DNA from: Chitinophaga sp. GbtcB8
GTDB lineage: Bacteria > Bacteroidota > Bacteroidia > Chitinophagales > Chitinophagaceae
Direction: 5' to 3'
Assembly (NCBI RefSeq): GCF_019091455.1
Contig: NZ_JAGXJN010000031.1
Coordinates: 1 to 64,000, forward strand
Length of the DNA stretch: 64,000 bases
The position numbers and the translations under genes were made by a program. The notes under the pieces were generated by a model that saw nothing but the letters and a program-made list of their open reading frames with translations, was not told the origin of the DNA and searched no databases. Positions 1-7,088 of this stretch are shown here, piece after piece (within the stretch, counting starts at the first letter, position 1; every line of letters starts with the position of its first letter).

Positions 1-27
1 TGACAACGCTACTTAAAGCGCCTTATA

Positions 28-72
28 GGTGGTTCACTTTGCGCCGGAATGGTGGTTCACTTTGTCCGGAAT
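28..72. repeat. Two tandem repeats typical of an IS21-like element end
   Basis: Two adjacent units of 23 and 22 bases both read GGTGGTTCACTTTG followed by a variable base or two and CCGGAAT. Repeated units with this GTGGTTCACTTTG core are what I associate with the terminal repeats of IS21-family (istA/istB) elements in Bacteroidota. No transposase gene is in the window, so this is either the edge of an element lying to the left or a relic. The reading frame that follows looks like the tail of another gene, which fits insertion into a coding sequence. The family assignment is from memory of these ends, not from a search. Confidence 0.5.
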
Positions 73-206
73 TTACAAATGGAAAAGAAATCGGTGAAGT
101 TGCAGAATATCCTACATTGGATACACATCAAAATGAGGCTGTCGATTACATAAAAGAACGCTCGACTAAAAATACCGATTCAACTGGAGAGCTAGTTGAT
201 GCCTAA
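72..206 (+). pseudogene. C-terminal fragment of an unrecognised protein, cut off by the IS end
   Basis: Directly after the IS-like repeats a frame stays open for about 44 codons to a TAA at 204-206. It has a plausible coding composition, rich in charged residues (for example KEIGEVAEYP and NEAVDYIKER). It has no start codon of its own and is preceded by the repeat units, so it looks like the 3' end of a gene whose body lies beyond the mobile-element edge. I do not recognise the family. It could also be a chance open frame, because it is short. Confidence 0.3.
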
Positions 207-398
207 ATACTCACTGCTTTCCCTAATCGCCGGACAAACTGAAGAGGTGATTTTCATAACTGCTCGTTCCACTAATAATAGTTGTAAAAAAAACGAATGT
301 ATCTCATTTCAGTTGGTTCAATCTGGATTTATTTGATATTATTTGGGAAATAACCTAATATTACTACCGAAACCATTAGTGACCGCGAGGAAACAATT

Positions 399-479
399 GA
401 GTAGCTAAAAAGTTCTTAAGTATAAATAACTGAAATTTGAATAATTAGAGTCTATGGGCGTCGTATAGTCGTCCCGACA
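399..479. repeat. Attachment-site-like direct repeat, left copy
   Basis: Two blocks are shared with 4059-4136: GAGTAGCTRAAAAGTTCTTA at 399-418 and a 23-base block at 457-479 that contains GTATAGTCGTCCCGACA and differs from the right copy at one base. The spacing between the blocks is 58 bases here and 55 in the right copy. The core includes a small inverted repeat, GTCG-TCC-CGAC. A degraded tyrosine integrase begins about 130 bases inside this copy, which is the usual position of an integrase next to attL or attR. The att role is inferred. Confidence 0.5.
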
Positions 480-485
480 GAAGAG

Positions 486-530
486 AAAAAGCCTTAGAAT
501 TCTTTAACAGAAAGGATTTAGGGCTTTTTT
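486..530 (+). terminator. Hairpin with T tract after the left repeat
   Basis: AAAAAGCC pairs with GGCTTTTT across a loop of about 28 bases, and the right arm runs into a T tract. A different hairpin with the same layout follows the right att-like copy at 4144-4190. Both repeat copies therefore end in a terminator-like structure, as would happen if the integration target were the 3' end of a transcribed gene. Confidence 0.4.
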
Positions 531-607
531 CTTTTTAGAACTTTTCTGAATGTATTGTATTTCTGAAGCCTGAATTAGCCCTTTAAATACCCTGTTTGGG
601 CTACAAA

Positions 608-1338
608 ATGGGCTACACAAAAAAGGGAAAGAAGGGATAGATCAGCATATCTAACCATAGGGGAAGAATTATATTAAGATGGAGATATAATGGAATAAGA
701 TACCCTTTAAGCCTACCTTATGACTATAGCCCTGAAATTCAACCATTGGGGTAATAATATCAGAAATGTTGATGTAGAAAACTCCATTGATTACTTATAT
801 ACCAGAAAGCTACTGGAAAAATGGGCAAATGTTCCTATTGACCAGATTGCAGAAAAGTTGAATAGTACAGATTGGGCTTTTACCACATATAACAGAAGGC
901 TGAACTATCTAAAAACCCTTTTTTACCTGGTTGTTGGGATTAGGCGCTATACAGCAGAACTATTTAGCTGATGTTCGTAGGAAAATGGAAAAGAAGAATC
1001 CCAGAAGGATACCCATATCAGAAGAAGAAACAAGCATCTTTTTAGAGGCAATTAGGAATGATACCCACTGCCCTTCTAGTTCCAGATTTACGCACTCCTA
1101 CTACTACCCTTTCCTTTTATTCATTTTCCATACTGGTGTATGAAATGCAGAGGCCATAGGGCTAAAAGTAAAGCATATTGATTTTGAGAGTGGGCTGATT
1201 GAAATTTCAGAAGCATTTGCTCGTACTATCAAAGGTACTAACCATGCAGCAAGGATTAGCAAGGGTACCAAAATGGAGAATGTTAGGTATTTACCTATGC
1301 CAGAGGAATTGAGAGAACTTTTAAGTGTTCAGACATAG
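608..1338 (+). pseudogene. Decayed tyrosine recombinase (phage-type integrase)
   Basis: Pieces in different frames join into one integrase. An N-terminal arm-binding-like segment starts at ATG 608 (MGYTKKGKKG, then an in-frame TAG at 638, then RIILRWRYNGIRYPLSL). The SAM-like core-binding segment runs in another frame to about 920 (YTRKLLEKWANVPIDQIAEK). After a shift at a T tract near 918-924 the frame reads FTWLLGLGAI and PISEEETSIFLEAIRND. A TGA at 1141 interrupts the catalytic part, which goes on as EAIGLKVKHIDFESGLIEI to a TAG at 1336. The C-terminal catalytic half with the R-H-R-H-Y set is mostly missing. With at least two stops and two frame breaks it cannot be functional. It lies inside the att-like repeats at 399 and 4059 and probably once moved that segment. 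Confidence 0.75.
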
Positions 1339-1777
1339 GGTAAAAATCCTGATGACCAGGATTATTGCCAACAAAGATGTTTCCATTCCTTTTAAAAGTG
1401 ACTCGGCTGGTTTTACTTTTTTAAAGCTGCTACCAGCGATAGTTTACCACAATGATCTGCTTCGGGATGAATGGACAAAATTTTTGCCCCCCGTGCAAGT
1501 GACAAACAAATTTAACTCAGTTCATGGCATGGCAATTAAGGATGATCACAGCGGACAAGGTCATTAAACTTTGCCTCTGCTCAAGCACCTGATTTCATAA
1601 CTGAAGACATTATGAATGTTTATTTCTTTTGCTTCAATAATTGCAACAGGATATAAACCGCAATTCATGTACATAGTTTGACAGCAGTGGGATGATAAAT
1701 CTTTCGAATTTTAGTCTTACTTTTAAGCAGATACCTGGTGCTTACACTGAATACGCTTTTTTGAAAACACCATATTT
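1339..1777. other. Gap with no gene recognised
   Basis: The first bases may still be integrase remnant, because the frame after the 1336 stop reads GKNPDD, a sequence I associate with integrase catalytic domains. The remainder has short open frames, one of about 80 codons at 1325-1567, with no recognisable motif and an implausible start inside the integrase remnant. I see no RNA gene and no strong promoter here. Confidence 0.4.
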
Positions 1778-2056
1778 ATGAGTATTGCAAATGATGGCGC
1801 GGTAAGGGGCGTTATTATCGATAAAGAGACGAACAAGCCGATACCTTTCGCAGAGGCAATTTTATTACAGGATAATGTCAAGGTTGGAGCAGCGGTGGCC
1901 GATCACAGAGGGATATTCATTATAAAGCCGGCAGCTCCGGGGCATTGTGAGCTGGAAACCATATCCCTGGGATATGAAACGGTGCAGACAAAAGTCCTTG
2001 TGGAGTCTTATATCACCACATCTGTCGGAACTGTAAAAATGTCACCGAAAAATTAA
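1778..2056 (+). CDS. Small stand-alone carboxypeptidase-regulatory-like domain protein
   Basis: The 92-residue protein is essentially one CarboxypepD_reg-like beta-sandwich. It reads VRGVIIDKETNKPIPFAEA near the start, then VGAAVADHRGIFIIK and a final SLGYETVQTKVLV. In Bacteroidota this domain is usually the N-terminal extension of SusC-type TonB receptors, after a signal peptide. Here there is no signal peptide and no plug or barrel, so it is either a free domain or a trimmed receptor relic. It starts at ATG 1778, well away from its neighbours, and lies inside the decayed integrative segment upstream of an OmpA-like gene. The domain call is good; the role is unknown. Confidence 0.6.
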   Translation: MSIANDGAVRGVIIDKETNKPIPFAEAILLQDNVKVGAAVADHRGIFIIKPAAPGHCELETISLGYETVQTKVLVESYITTSVGTVKMSPKN

Positions 2057-2144
2057 GAACGTTCCGCCTCCTACCCGGAAATATCCTACCCGGATTTAGA
2101 CATATGTTATCTTTATCTGCCATTTACGCCCCAACTATAATCAT

Positions 2145-2615
2145 ATGAAAAGAGTAACCTTATTGTTGTGTATGCTTTGGCTGGCATTATCTGTTGCAGC
2201 ACAGATACCACCACCTCCACCACCGCCTCCAACTCCACCATCCTTGCCACCTAATCCCCCACCTCCAGCACACGAAGGCAGGTCAACTATCCATTTTGCT
2301 TCCGGCAGTTGGAGCTGCGACGATGATGCAAAGGTCATCTTGGATAGTGCAGCATTGAAGATCAAGCAGGATCCGGACGCAAAAGCCGTGATTATAGGAT
2401 ATACGGATTGCCTGGGTACAGACAAATATAATTTAGATCTATCCCAAAAAAGGGCCAAGGCAGTAAAAGATTACCTGGTAGGCCGGCACGGCATTGATCC
2501 CTCCCGCATGGTGACCGAAGGACGTGGCAATGCTGATGCAATGAATGACTGTTGTAATAATAAAGCAGTGTGCTGGACAGACAGGAGAGCAGTGATCATT
2601 GTTGAATTTGAATAA
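2145..2615 (+). CDS. OmpA-family protein with a proline-rich linker
   Basis: The 156-residue protein has a signal peptide (residues 1-20, ending VAAQ), then about 25 residues of almost pure proline (IPPPPPPPPTPP and more), then an OmpA C-terminal peptidoglycan-binding domain from about residue 45. The domain shows IHFASGS, VIIGYTDCLGTDKYNLDLSQKRA and GIDPSRMVTEGRG, the usual beta-alpha-beta pattern with the NLDLSQKRA helix that contacts diaminopimelate. It lacks a beta barrel or a lipobox, so it is probably a periplasmic cell-wall binder whose stiff linker acts as a spacer. Two cysteine pairs (WSCDD, and DCCNNKAVC) suggest disulphides. The signal peptide start at 2145 is clear. The gene is carried within the repeat-bounded segment. 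Confidence 0.85.
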   Translation: MKRVTLLLCMLWLALSVAAQIPPPPPPPPTPPSLPPNPPPPAHEGRSTIHFASGSWSCDDDAKVILDSAALKIKQDPDAKAVIIGYTDCLGTDKYNLDLSQKRAKAVKDYLVGRHGIDPSRMVTEGRGNADAMNDCCNNKAVCWTDRRAVIIVEFE

Positions 2616-2796
2616 AATTTCCCTCCAACTCCAATATATAACCCGTGGGAATGTAAGAAGGTTAAAACATGCTCCCACAAGCATGCCGTTCTTGCCGCAC
2701 AAACGGCACTTGGGATGGCGGTGTAAGCTTCCCTTATATTAGGCCCATTTTGGATTAGAATTTTCAAATTTTATACGTGTTCCGAAGAGAAATAAA

Positions 2797-3567
2797 TCAG
2801 ACGTACTCCAGAGGTGGAACAAAGCCGAGTGCCTGGTGGGGTCTCGAACAGTTGTAATCCTGCTGCCATTCTTCTGCCATCAGCCTGACCTCCTGTAAGG
2901 TGAAGAAATGGTAAGCATCTAAAAGTTCTCTTCTTAAAGAGCCATTATTTCGTTCAATAAAAGCGTTTTGTACCGGCTTGCCCGGTTGGATGTATAATAA
3001 TTGAATGTGCCTGTCCTCGCACCATAGCTGCAGCTTGTCGCTTATAAACTCTGGTCCATTGTCAACTCTGATCCGCTGGGGCTTACCACGCATTTCCAGG
3101 AGCCGGTCCAGCACCCTGATAACCCGCAAACTGGGTAGGGATGTATCTACTTCGATCCATAGCGATTCCCTGTTATAGTCATCAATAATATTCAACAGCC
3201 GGAACCGTCTACCATCTACCAGGCTGTCCGACATAAAATCCATGCTCCAGGATTGATTAAGCGCGTCAGGAACAATCAGCGGCTGTTTAACCCGTTCGGG
3301 CAGCCGGCGCTTGATCTTACGCCGGATATTCAATTTTAAAAGCTTATACACCCGGTAAAGACGTTTATGATTCCAGATATGACCCTTTCTTCGGAGTCGA
3401 TGATAGCATTTCCAGAAACCAATGGTAGGATGCTTTTTGACCAGGTCTTCCAAGGCATTCATCAGAGCATGATCGTCTTTGAGCACCTTCTTATACCGAA
3501 AGGCGGAACGTGGCATACCAACCAGCTTACAGGCCTGACGTTCACTCAGCTTTTCCTTCACCAACAA
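2797..3567 (-). CDS. IS3-family transposase OrfB (DDE integrase domain)
   Basis: This is the catalytic half of the transposase. It has an HTH_21-like N-terminal region (KKHPTIGFWKCYHRLRRKG) followed by an rve integrase core with the DDE residues in SWSMDFMSD, IRVDNGPEF and NAFIERNNGSLRREL. The C-terminus (YNCSRPHQALGFVPPLEYV) is standard for the family. The annotated start is a TTG at 3567, but the frame stays open upstream into orfA and reads RRPDDKREQVELL. The natural product is therefore probably an OrfAB fusion. It would be made by -1 slippage at A-AAA-AAG (3609-3603), which lies in the correct phase to pass from the orfA frame into the orfB frame. No inactivating change is visible. Confidence 0.92.
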   Translation of the reverse strand: MLVKEKLSERQACKLVGMPRSAFRYKKVLKDDHALMNALEDLVKKHPTIGFWKCYHRLRRKGHIWNHKRLYRVYKLLKLNIRRKIKRRLPERVKQPLIVPDALNQSWSMDFMSDSLVDGRRFRLLNIIDDYNRESLWIEVDTSLPSLRVIRVLDRLLEMRGKPQRIRVDNGPEFISDKLQLWCEDRHIQLLYIQPGKPVQNAFIERNNGSLRRELLDAYHFFTLQEVRLMAEEWQQDYNCSRPHQALGFVPPLEYV

Positions 3568-3569
3568 CT

Positions 3570-3863
3570 CTACTTGTTCCCGTTTGTCGTCAGGCCGCCG
3601 TACTTTTTTTCCAGGACATTCTTCATAGCGTCATTCTCCAGAGTGAGATTGGCCACAATTCGTTTGAGCCGGTTGTTTTCCTCCTCCAGCTCTTTCATCC
3701 GTTTAACCTCATTGGCATCCATACCGCCATACTTCGCCTTCCAGTTGTAAATACTGGCTTCGCTGACTCCATGCTCCCGAGCCAGATCCTTGATGGACAT
3801 ACCCGCTTCCTGCTGCTTAAGAATGGAGATAATCTGAGTTTCTGTAAATCGTACTTTCTTCAT
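3570..3863 (-). CDS. IS3-family transposase OrfA (helix-turn-helix, leucine zipper)
   Basis: The 97-residue protein starts MKKVRFTETQIISILKQQEA. It has a helix-turn-helix of the transposase_8 type (LAREHGVSEASIYNWKAKYGG) and a coiled-coil zipper (MKELEEENNRLKRIVANL). It recognises the element's ends and supplies the N-terminal part of the OrfAB transposase. The slippery A-AAA-AAG heptamer sits at codons for KK just before YGG, near its end. The wording closely follows the IS407 group. Its start codon lies 66 bases inside the right inverted-repeat end. Confidence 0.92.
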   Translation of the reverse strand: MKKVRFTETQIISILKQQEAGMSIKDLAREHGVSEASIYNWKAKYGGMDANEVKRMKELEEENNRLKRIVANLTLENDAMKNVLEKKYGGLTTNGNK

Positions 3864-4058
3864 AATTGTGACATTTAAGTTAGAGATTTTTCTCTAACCC
3901 CAATGGACCAATTTTCGGAGAAGCTTACAGCGGGTTTCGGAAACGGCCTTTACCTGCGGTGGCGGATATCAATCTTGAACAATCCTATATCATTTGGTAC
4001 ACATTTAGGACCGCCTTATATTTGCGCTAGGCACGAAGACCAGTGTAGAACAACCAGT

Positions 4059-4136
4059 GAGTAGCTGAAAAGTTCTTACATAACAATTTTATTTTAAATT
4101 AGTAGTAATATTTGGCGTTGTATAGTCGTCCCGACA
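4059..4136. repeat. Attachment-site-like direct repeat, right copy
   Basis: This matches 399-479: GAGTAGCTGAAAAGTTCTTA at 4059-4078 and the 23-base block with GTATAGTCGTCCCGACA at 4114-4136. The bases between the two blocks are not conserved. Together the copies bound about 3.66 kb containing the dead integrase, the CarboxypepD_reg-type gene, the OmpA-like gene and the IS407-type element. The orientation is direct, as expected for attL and attR. Confidence 0.5.
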
Positions 4137-4143
4137 AATGAGC

Positions 4144-4190
4144 AAAAGAGAATAAAACCGATCAATTCTGATCATTTACTCTCTTTTTTT
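4144..4190 (+). terminator. Hairpin with T tract after the right repeat
   Basis: AAAAGAGAATAAA pairs imperfectly with TTTACTCTCTTTT. An inner pair GATCA/TGATC extends the stem, and a run of seven T follows. The structure is a good factor-independent terminator candidate for transcription entering from the left. Confidence 0.5.
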
Positions 4191-4323
4191 GTTTAAGCAA
4201 GTCAAATGGGGTTCTGTTCTGCGTTCTTCATATTTAATTATTTTCTGGATTGTATCTACAAATTGTCGCATTTGTACCCTTTTAATGTCACGTTTTACAC
4301 CTGCATTTTTCAAGCCGCAAGTA

Positions 4324-4331
4324 TATTTTTG
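4324..4331 (+). promoter_or_regulatory. Bacteroidota -7 promoter element (TATTTTTG)
   Basis: TATTTTTG matches the TAnnTTTG consensus of the primary sigma factor of this phylum. It lies about 90 bases upstream of the FAD oxidase start. I find no convincing -33 TTTG at the usual distance, so the call rests on the -7 element alone. Confidence 0.35.
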
Positions 4332-4420
4332 CAATATAACAAGGCCATGGTAAAAGATTATCCTGTTACATCTTATAATAACCGAAATGCCTTGAAATTT
4401 AAGCATCTTCAAATTAACAC

Positions 4421-5902
4421 ATGGAAAAGATAACCTCTGACGACATTCGTTTTACTGATCTTGCCGAAAAGCGCTTCAACAAACGCTTTACCGGAAAACC
4501 TGAATATTTCTACCTTCCAGAATCGACGCAAGATGTCGTAGCAGCCGTACAGGAAGCTGTCAATGCTCAAAAGAGAATAGTTGTTCGGAGCGGCGGCCAC
4601 TGCCTGGAAGGATTTGTATCTGACCCTTCCGTACAAATACTTATTGATATGTCCCTGATGAAGAGTATTTCCTACGATGCTGAAAAGTCAGCTTTTGAAG
4701 TGCAGGCTGGTGCAACTGTCGGTGAGACGTACCGCAGGCTCTTCTTAGGCTGGGGAGTAGTGCTACCCGCCGGTGAACATCCCAACATAGGAATCGGTGG
4801 CCACGTACTTGGCGGGGCTTTTGGTTTTCTTTGCAGAGAGTATGGATTAGCTGCAGATCATCTCTATGCTATAGAATTGGTTGCAGTAAATGCATCCGGG
4901 AAAGCACACAGCGTTATTGCTACACGGGAAGAAAATGATCCCAACCGGGATCTCTGGTGGGCGCATACCGGCGGCGGTGGCGGGAATTTCGGCATCGTTA
5001 CCCGGTACTGGCTTCGATCTTTAAGAAGCAATGGTTCTGATCCTACTACTGCTCTTCCTCAAGCACCCAGATCTATTACGACGTTTAGGGTGTCATGGGA
5101 CTGGAATAACTTTAACGAAATACTGTTTTCACAGTTAGTTCAAAATTTCGGAACATGGGCGCATAAGAATAGCGACCCGGAATCTCCCTATAAGCAGCTA
5201 TTCAGTTTACTTTTTTTGAATCATCGCAACATGGGTAAACTAGAAATGAAAGGTATTTGCACAGCAGGGGCAAAAGCACTACAGCTTATAGATGAACATC
5301 TGGCCTCGATTGCCGATCCTTTAGGCTTATCTTATACGCGGCAAGTGGAAGAAACTGCATGGCTACAATTTGCACTCAATCCTTTTCCCGAACTTTTCCA
5401 GCCAGGGTTCGACAAATGGAGAGCTAAGATTAAAGACGCTTTTCTGCGCCGTCCTTTTACAGATGATCAAATTGCGACGATATACAAATATTTGTCGAAT
5501 AATGAGCCGGTAGGCGGGGGATTAGGTATGGCAACTTATGGCGGCCAGGTTAATGCCGTAATGCCGGGGGCAACAGCTTCCGCTCAACGGGATTGCATTC
5601 TTGATGTTGCTTGCAACACTGGATGGGGTGACCCTGAAGGTGAAACTGTCAGTCTTAACTGGGTTCGCAATTTTTATAAGGATTTGTTTGCCACTTCCGG
5701 CGGTGTCCCTGTACCCAATGAGCAGACCGGTGGATGCGTGATTAATCATCCCGATACTGACCTGACCGATCCGCAATGGAACACATCTGGTATCCCATGG
5801 CAAACCTTGTATTACCGGGATAATTACCCACGATTGCAGCAGGTGAAACAAAAATGGGATCCTAAGAACGTGTTTCATCACGCCTTGTCAATTGGTTTAT
5901 AG
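4421..5902 (+). CDS. FAD-linked oxidase, berberine-bridge-enzyme family
   Basis: The 493-residue protein has a PCMH-type FAD-binding domain (about residues 35-205), a substrate domain, and a C-terminal BBE segment (YYRDNYPRLQQVKQKWDPKN). Family members oxidise sugars, alkaloids or other alcohols with FAD and oxygen. RSGGH near residue 61 supplies the histidine that carries FAD covalently. In doubly linked members a cysteine lies in a G-x-C-P-x-V-G-x-GGH stretch. Here the matching stretch is GEHPNIGIGGH, so that cysteine appears to be a histidine and attachment is probably single. No signal peptide is visible, which suggests a cytoplasmic enzyme. The start at 4421 follows a promoter-like element. 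The substrate cannot be told; an oligosaccharide is possible. Confidence 0.85.
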   Translation: MEKITSDDIRFTDLAEKRFNKRFTGKPEYFYLPESTQDVVAAVQEAVNAQKRIVVRSGGHCLEGFVSDPSVQILIDMSLMKSISYDAEKSAFEVQAGATVGETYRRLFLGWGVVLPAGEHPNIGIGGHVLGGAFGFLCREYGLAADHLYAIELVAVNASGKAHSVIATREENDPNRDLWWAHTGGGGGNFGIVTRYWLRSLRSNGSDPTTALPQAPRSITTFRVSWDWNNFNEILFSQLVQNFGTWAHKNSDPESPYKQLFSLLFLNHRNMGKLEMKGICTAGAKALQLIDEHLASIADPLGLSYTRQVEETAWLQFALNPFPELFQPGFDKWRAKIKDAFLRRPFTDDQIATIYKYLSNNEPVGGGLGMATYGGQVNAVMPGATASAQRDCILDVACNTGWGDPEGETVSLNWVRNFYKDLFATSGGVPVPNEQTGGCVINHPDTDLTDPQWNTSGIPWQTLYYRDNYPRLQQVKQKWDPKNVFHHALSIGL

Positions 5903-6136
5903 TATTATCCAATTGGAAATTAGTTGTATTTGCAATCCTGTGGGCACAATTGCTCATACCCTCCATGCTGGTGTATAAACATCAACATTATTTAACGCTA
6001 TTTATTGCTTTTCTGTCTTCCGCATAGAAAACATTTTCGGCCCATAAGTTTATTTCGATCCCTACAGGAAGTATTCCACGTCTTTTTGTGTTAGACATTC
6101 CTCCTTTTGGGTTATGACCCGGGGATAAGGTCAACC

Positions 6137-6144
6137 TACCTTTG
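6137..6144 (+). promoter_or_regulatory. Bacteroidota -7 promoter element (TACCTTTG)
   Basis: TACCTTTG fits TAnnTTTG and lies 30 bases before the SDR start codon at 6175. A TTTG at 6106-6109 is 27 bases further upstream, longer than the usual gap, so the -33 part is doubtful. Confidence 0.4.
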
Positions 6145-6174
6145 TGTTATCAAAAAACGCAAAAAAAAAGCAAA

Positions 6175-6951
6175 ATGGAACTTAAAGGAAAAACAATACT
6201 GATTACAGGCGGTACAGCAGGTATCGGCCTGGAAGCAGCAAAGCAATTTTTATCAAATGGTGCAAAAGTGATCATCACCGGCAGAAACCAGGGAAAATTG
6301 GACGAAGCCAAAAAATTATATCCGGCATTAACTGCTATAAAAAATGATGTTGCCAATGCAGATGATGCTCAGTTACTATTTAATAAGATTAAGGAGCTTG
6401 GAGGAATTGATGTCCTTTACAATAATGCCGGCGTTATGAGCTATCCACCGAATATGGGAATAGCGAATGACAAGCATTTTGAATTGGCAAAGTATGAAAT
6501 AGACATTAATTACCTGGGGGTGATCCGCTTGAACAACCTGTTCATCGAAATGCTGAAGTCAAAGAAAGAAGCGGCCATTATCAACACTTCTTCCATTTTA
6601 AGCTATGTGCCATTGAATCTTGGTGCAACCTACTCTGCCAGCAAAGCGGCCATGCACTCTTACACAGTGTCGCTTAGAGATCATTTAAAAATACTGCACA
6701 GCAAAGTGAAAGTGTTTGAGCTATTACCACCTGTGGTGGCAACAAGCATGACTGAAAACCTTGAGTCAAAAGGAATCTCCCCGGAAAAATTGGTGAACGC
6801 ATTGATTGCCGGCATCAAAAAGGATCGGTTCACTATACGTGTTGGTGACACGAGATTGATATATATGCTCAATCGTTTATTTCCTAAAATAGCATACGGA
6901 ATAGTTAATCCTGCAAAAAATGCCAGTCTGCTGCTACTTCCGGTAATGTAA
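6175..6951 (+). CDS. Short-chain dehydrogenase/reductase
   Basis: The 258-residue protein is a classical SDR. It has the nucleotide-binding TGGTAGIG near residue 12, NNAG near residue 85, a catalytic serine in INTSSIL, and YSASK with the catalytic Tyr and Lys near residue 160. GRN after the second strand suggests NADP(H). Reduction or oxidation of a small carbonyl or alcohol is expected; the substrate is unknown. I chose ATG 6175 (MELKGKTILITGG) over an upstream TTG because the fold begins there and a promoter element lies 30 bases upstream. The AraC-type gene 137 bases downstream on the same strand forms a pair often seen in this phylum, with the regulator probably controlling the SDR. Confidence 0.9.
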   Translation: MELKGKTILITGGTAGIGLEAAKQFLSNGAKVIITGRNQGKLDEAKKLYPALTAIKNDVANADDAQLLFNKIKELGGIDVLYNNAGVMSYPPNMGIANDKHFELAKYEIDINYLGVIRLNNLFIEMLKSKKEAAIINTSSILSYVPLNLGATYSASKAAMHSYTVSLRDHLKILHSKVKVFELLPPVVATSMTENLESKGISPEKLVNALIAGIKKDRFTIRVGDTRLIYMLNRLFPKIAYGIVNPAKNASLLLLPVM

Positions 6952-7088
6952 CTATTAATGGAACATTTTCACATATCGCACAGGATGATCTTTCTTTTGG
7001 TGGTGATCTTTTGCATGCTCCCTTCACTAAAAATACGGATAGGCTAATTAACCGTTTCTTCGTTAATTTGTAACTTAAGACCAATTTG

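Larger units (their letters stand above)
2722..3929 (-). mobile_element. Complete IS3-family insertion sequence, IS407 type (1208 bp)
   Basis: Both ends begin TGTAAGCTTC (2722 onward, and inverted up to 3929), continued as imperfect inverted repeats of about 34 bases. The element is flanked by a 4-base target duplication GCGG at 2718-2721 and 3930-3933. It carries orfA and orfB on the minus strand in the frameshift arrangement of the IS3 family, and both frames are intact, so it may still be able to move. The protein sequences and the 4-base duplication fit the IS407 group. It has inserted in the non-coding part of the old integrative segment, after the OmpA-like gene. Confidence 0.9.
3934..4420. 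other. Non-coding stretch with att-like copy, terminator and promoter
   Basis: No gene is recognisable between the IS and the FAD oxidase. The stretch holds the right att-like repeat (4059-4136), a terminator-like hairpin (4144-4190) and a -7-type promoter element at 4324-4331. Short open frames on both strands here have no motif or coding signature. Confidence 0.5.

Noticed and set aside
220-240. CCGGACAAACTGAA as a possible inverted partner of the IS21-like units
   Set aside because: It matches the inverse of the repeat only over about 14 bases with a mismatch and stands alone, so chance is a sufficient explanation.
1325-1567. Open frame of 80 codons after the integrase remnant
   Set aside because: It starts inside the decayed integrase, has no recognisable motif and no promoter, and lies in a segment full of broken frames.
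2141-2458. Glycine-rich frame opposite the OmpA-like gene
   Set aside because: Its poly-glycine is just the complement of the poly-proline linker of the real gene, which has a signal peptide and a domain.
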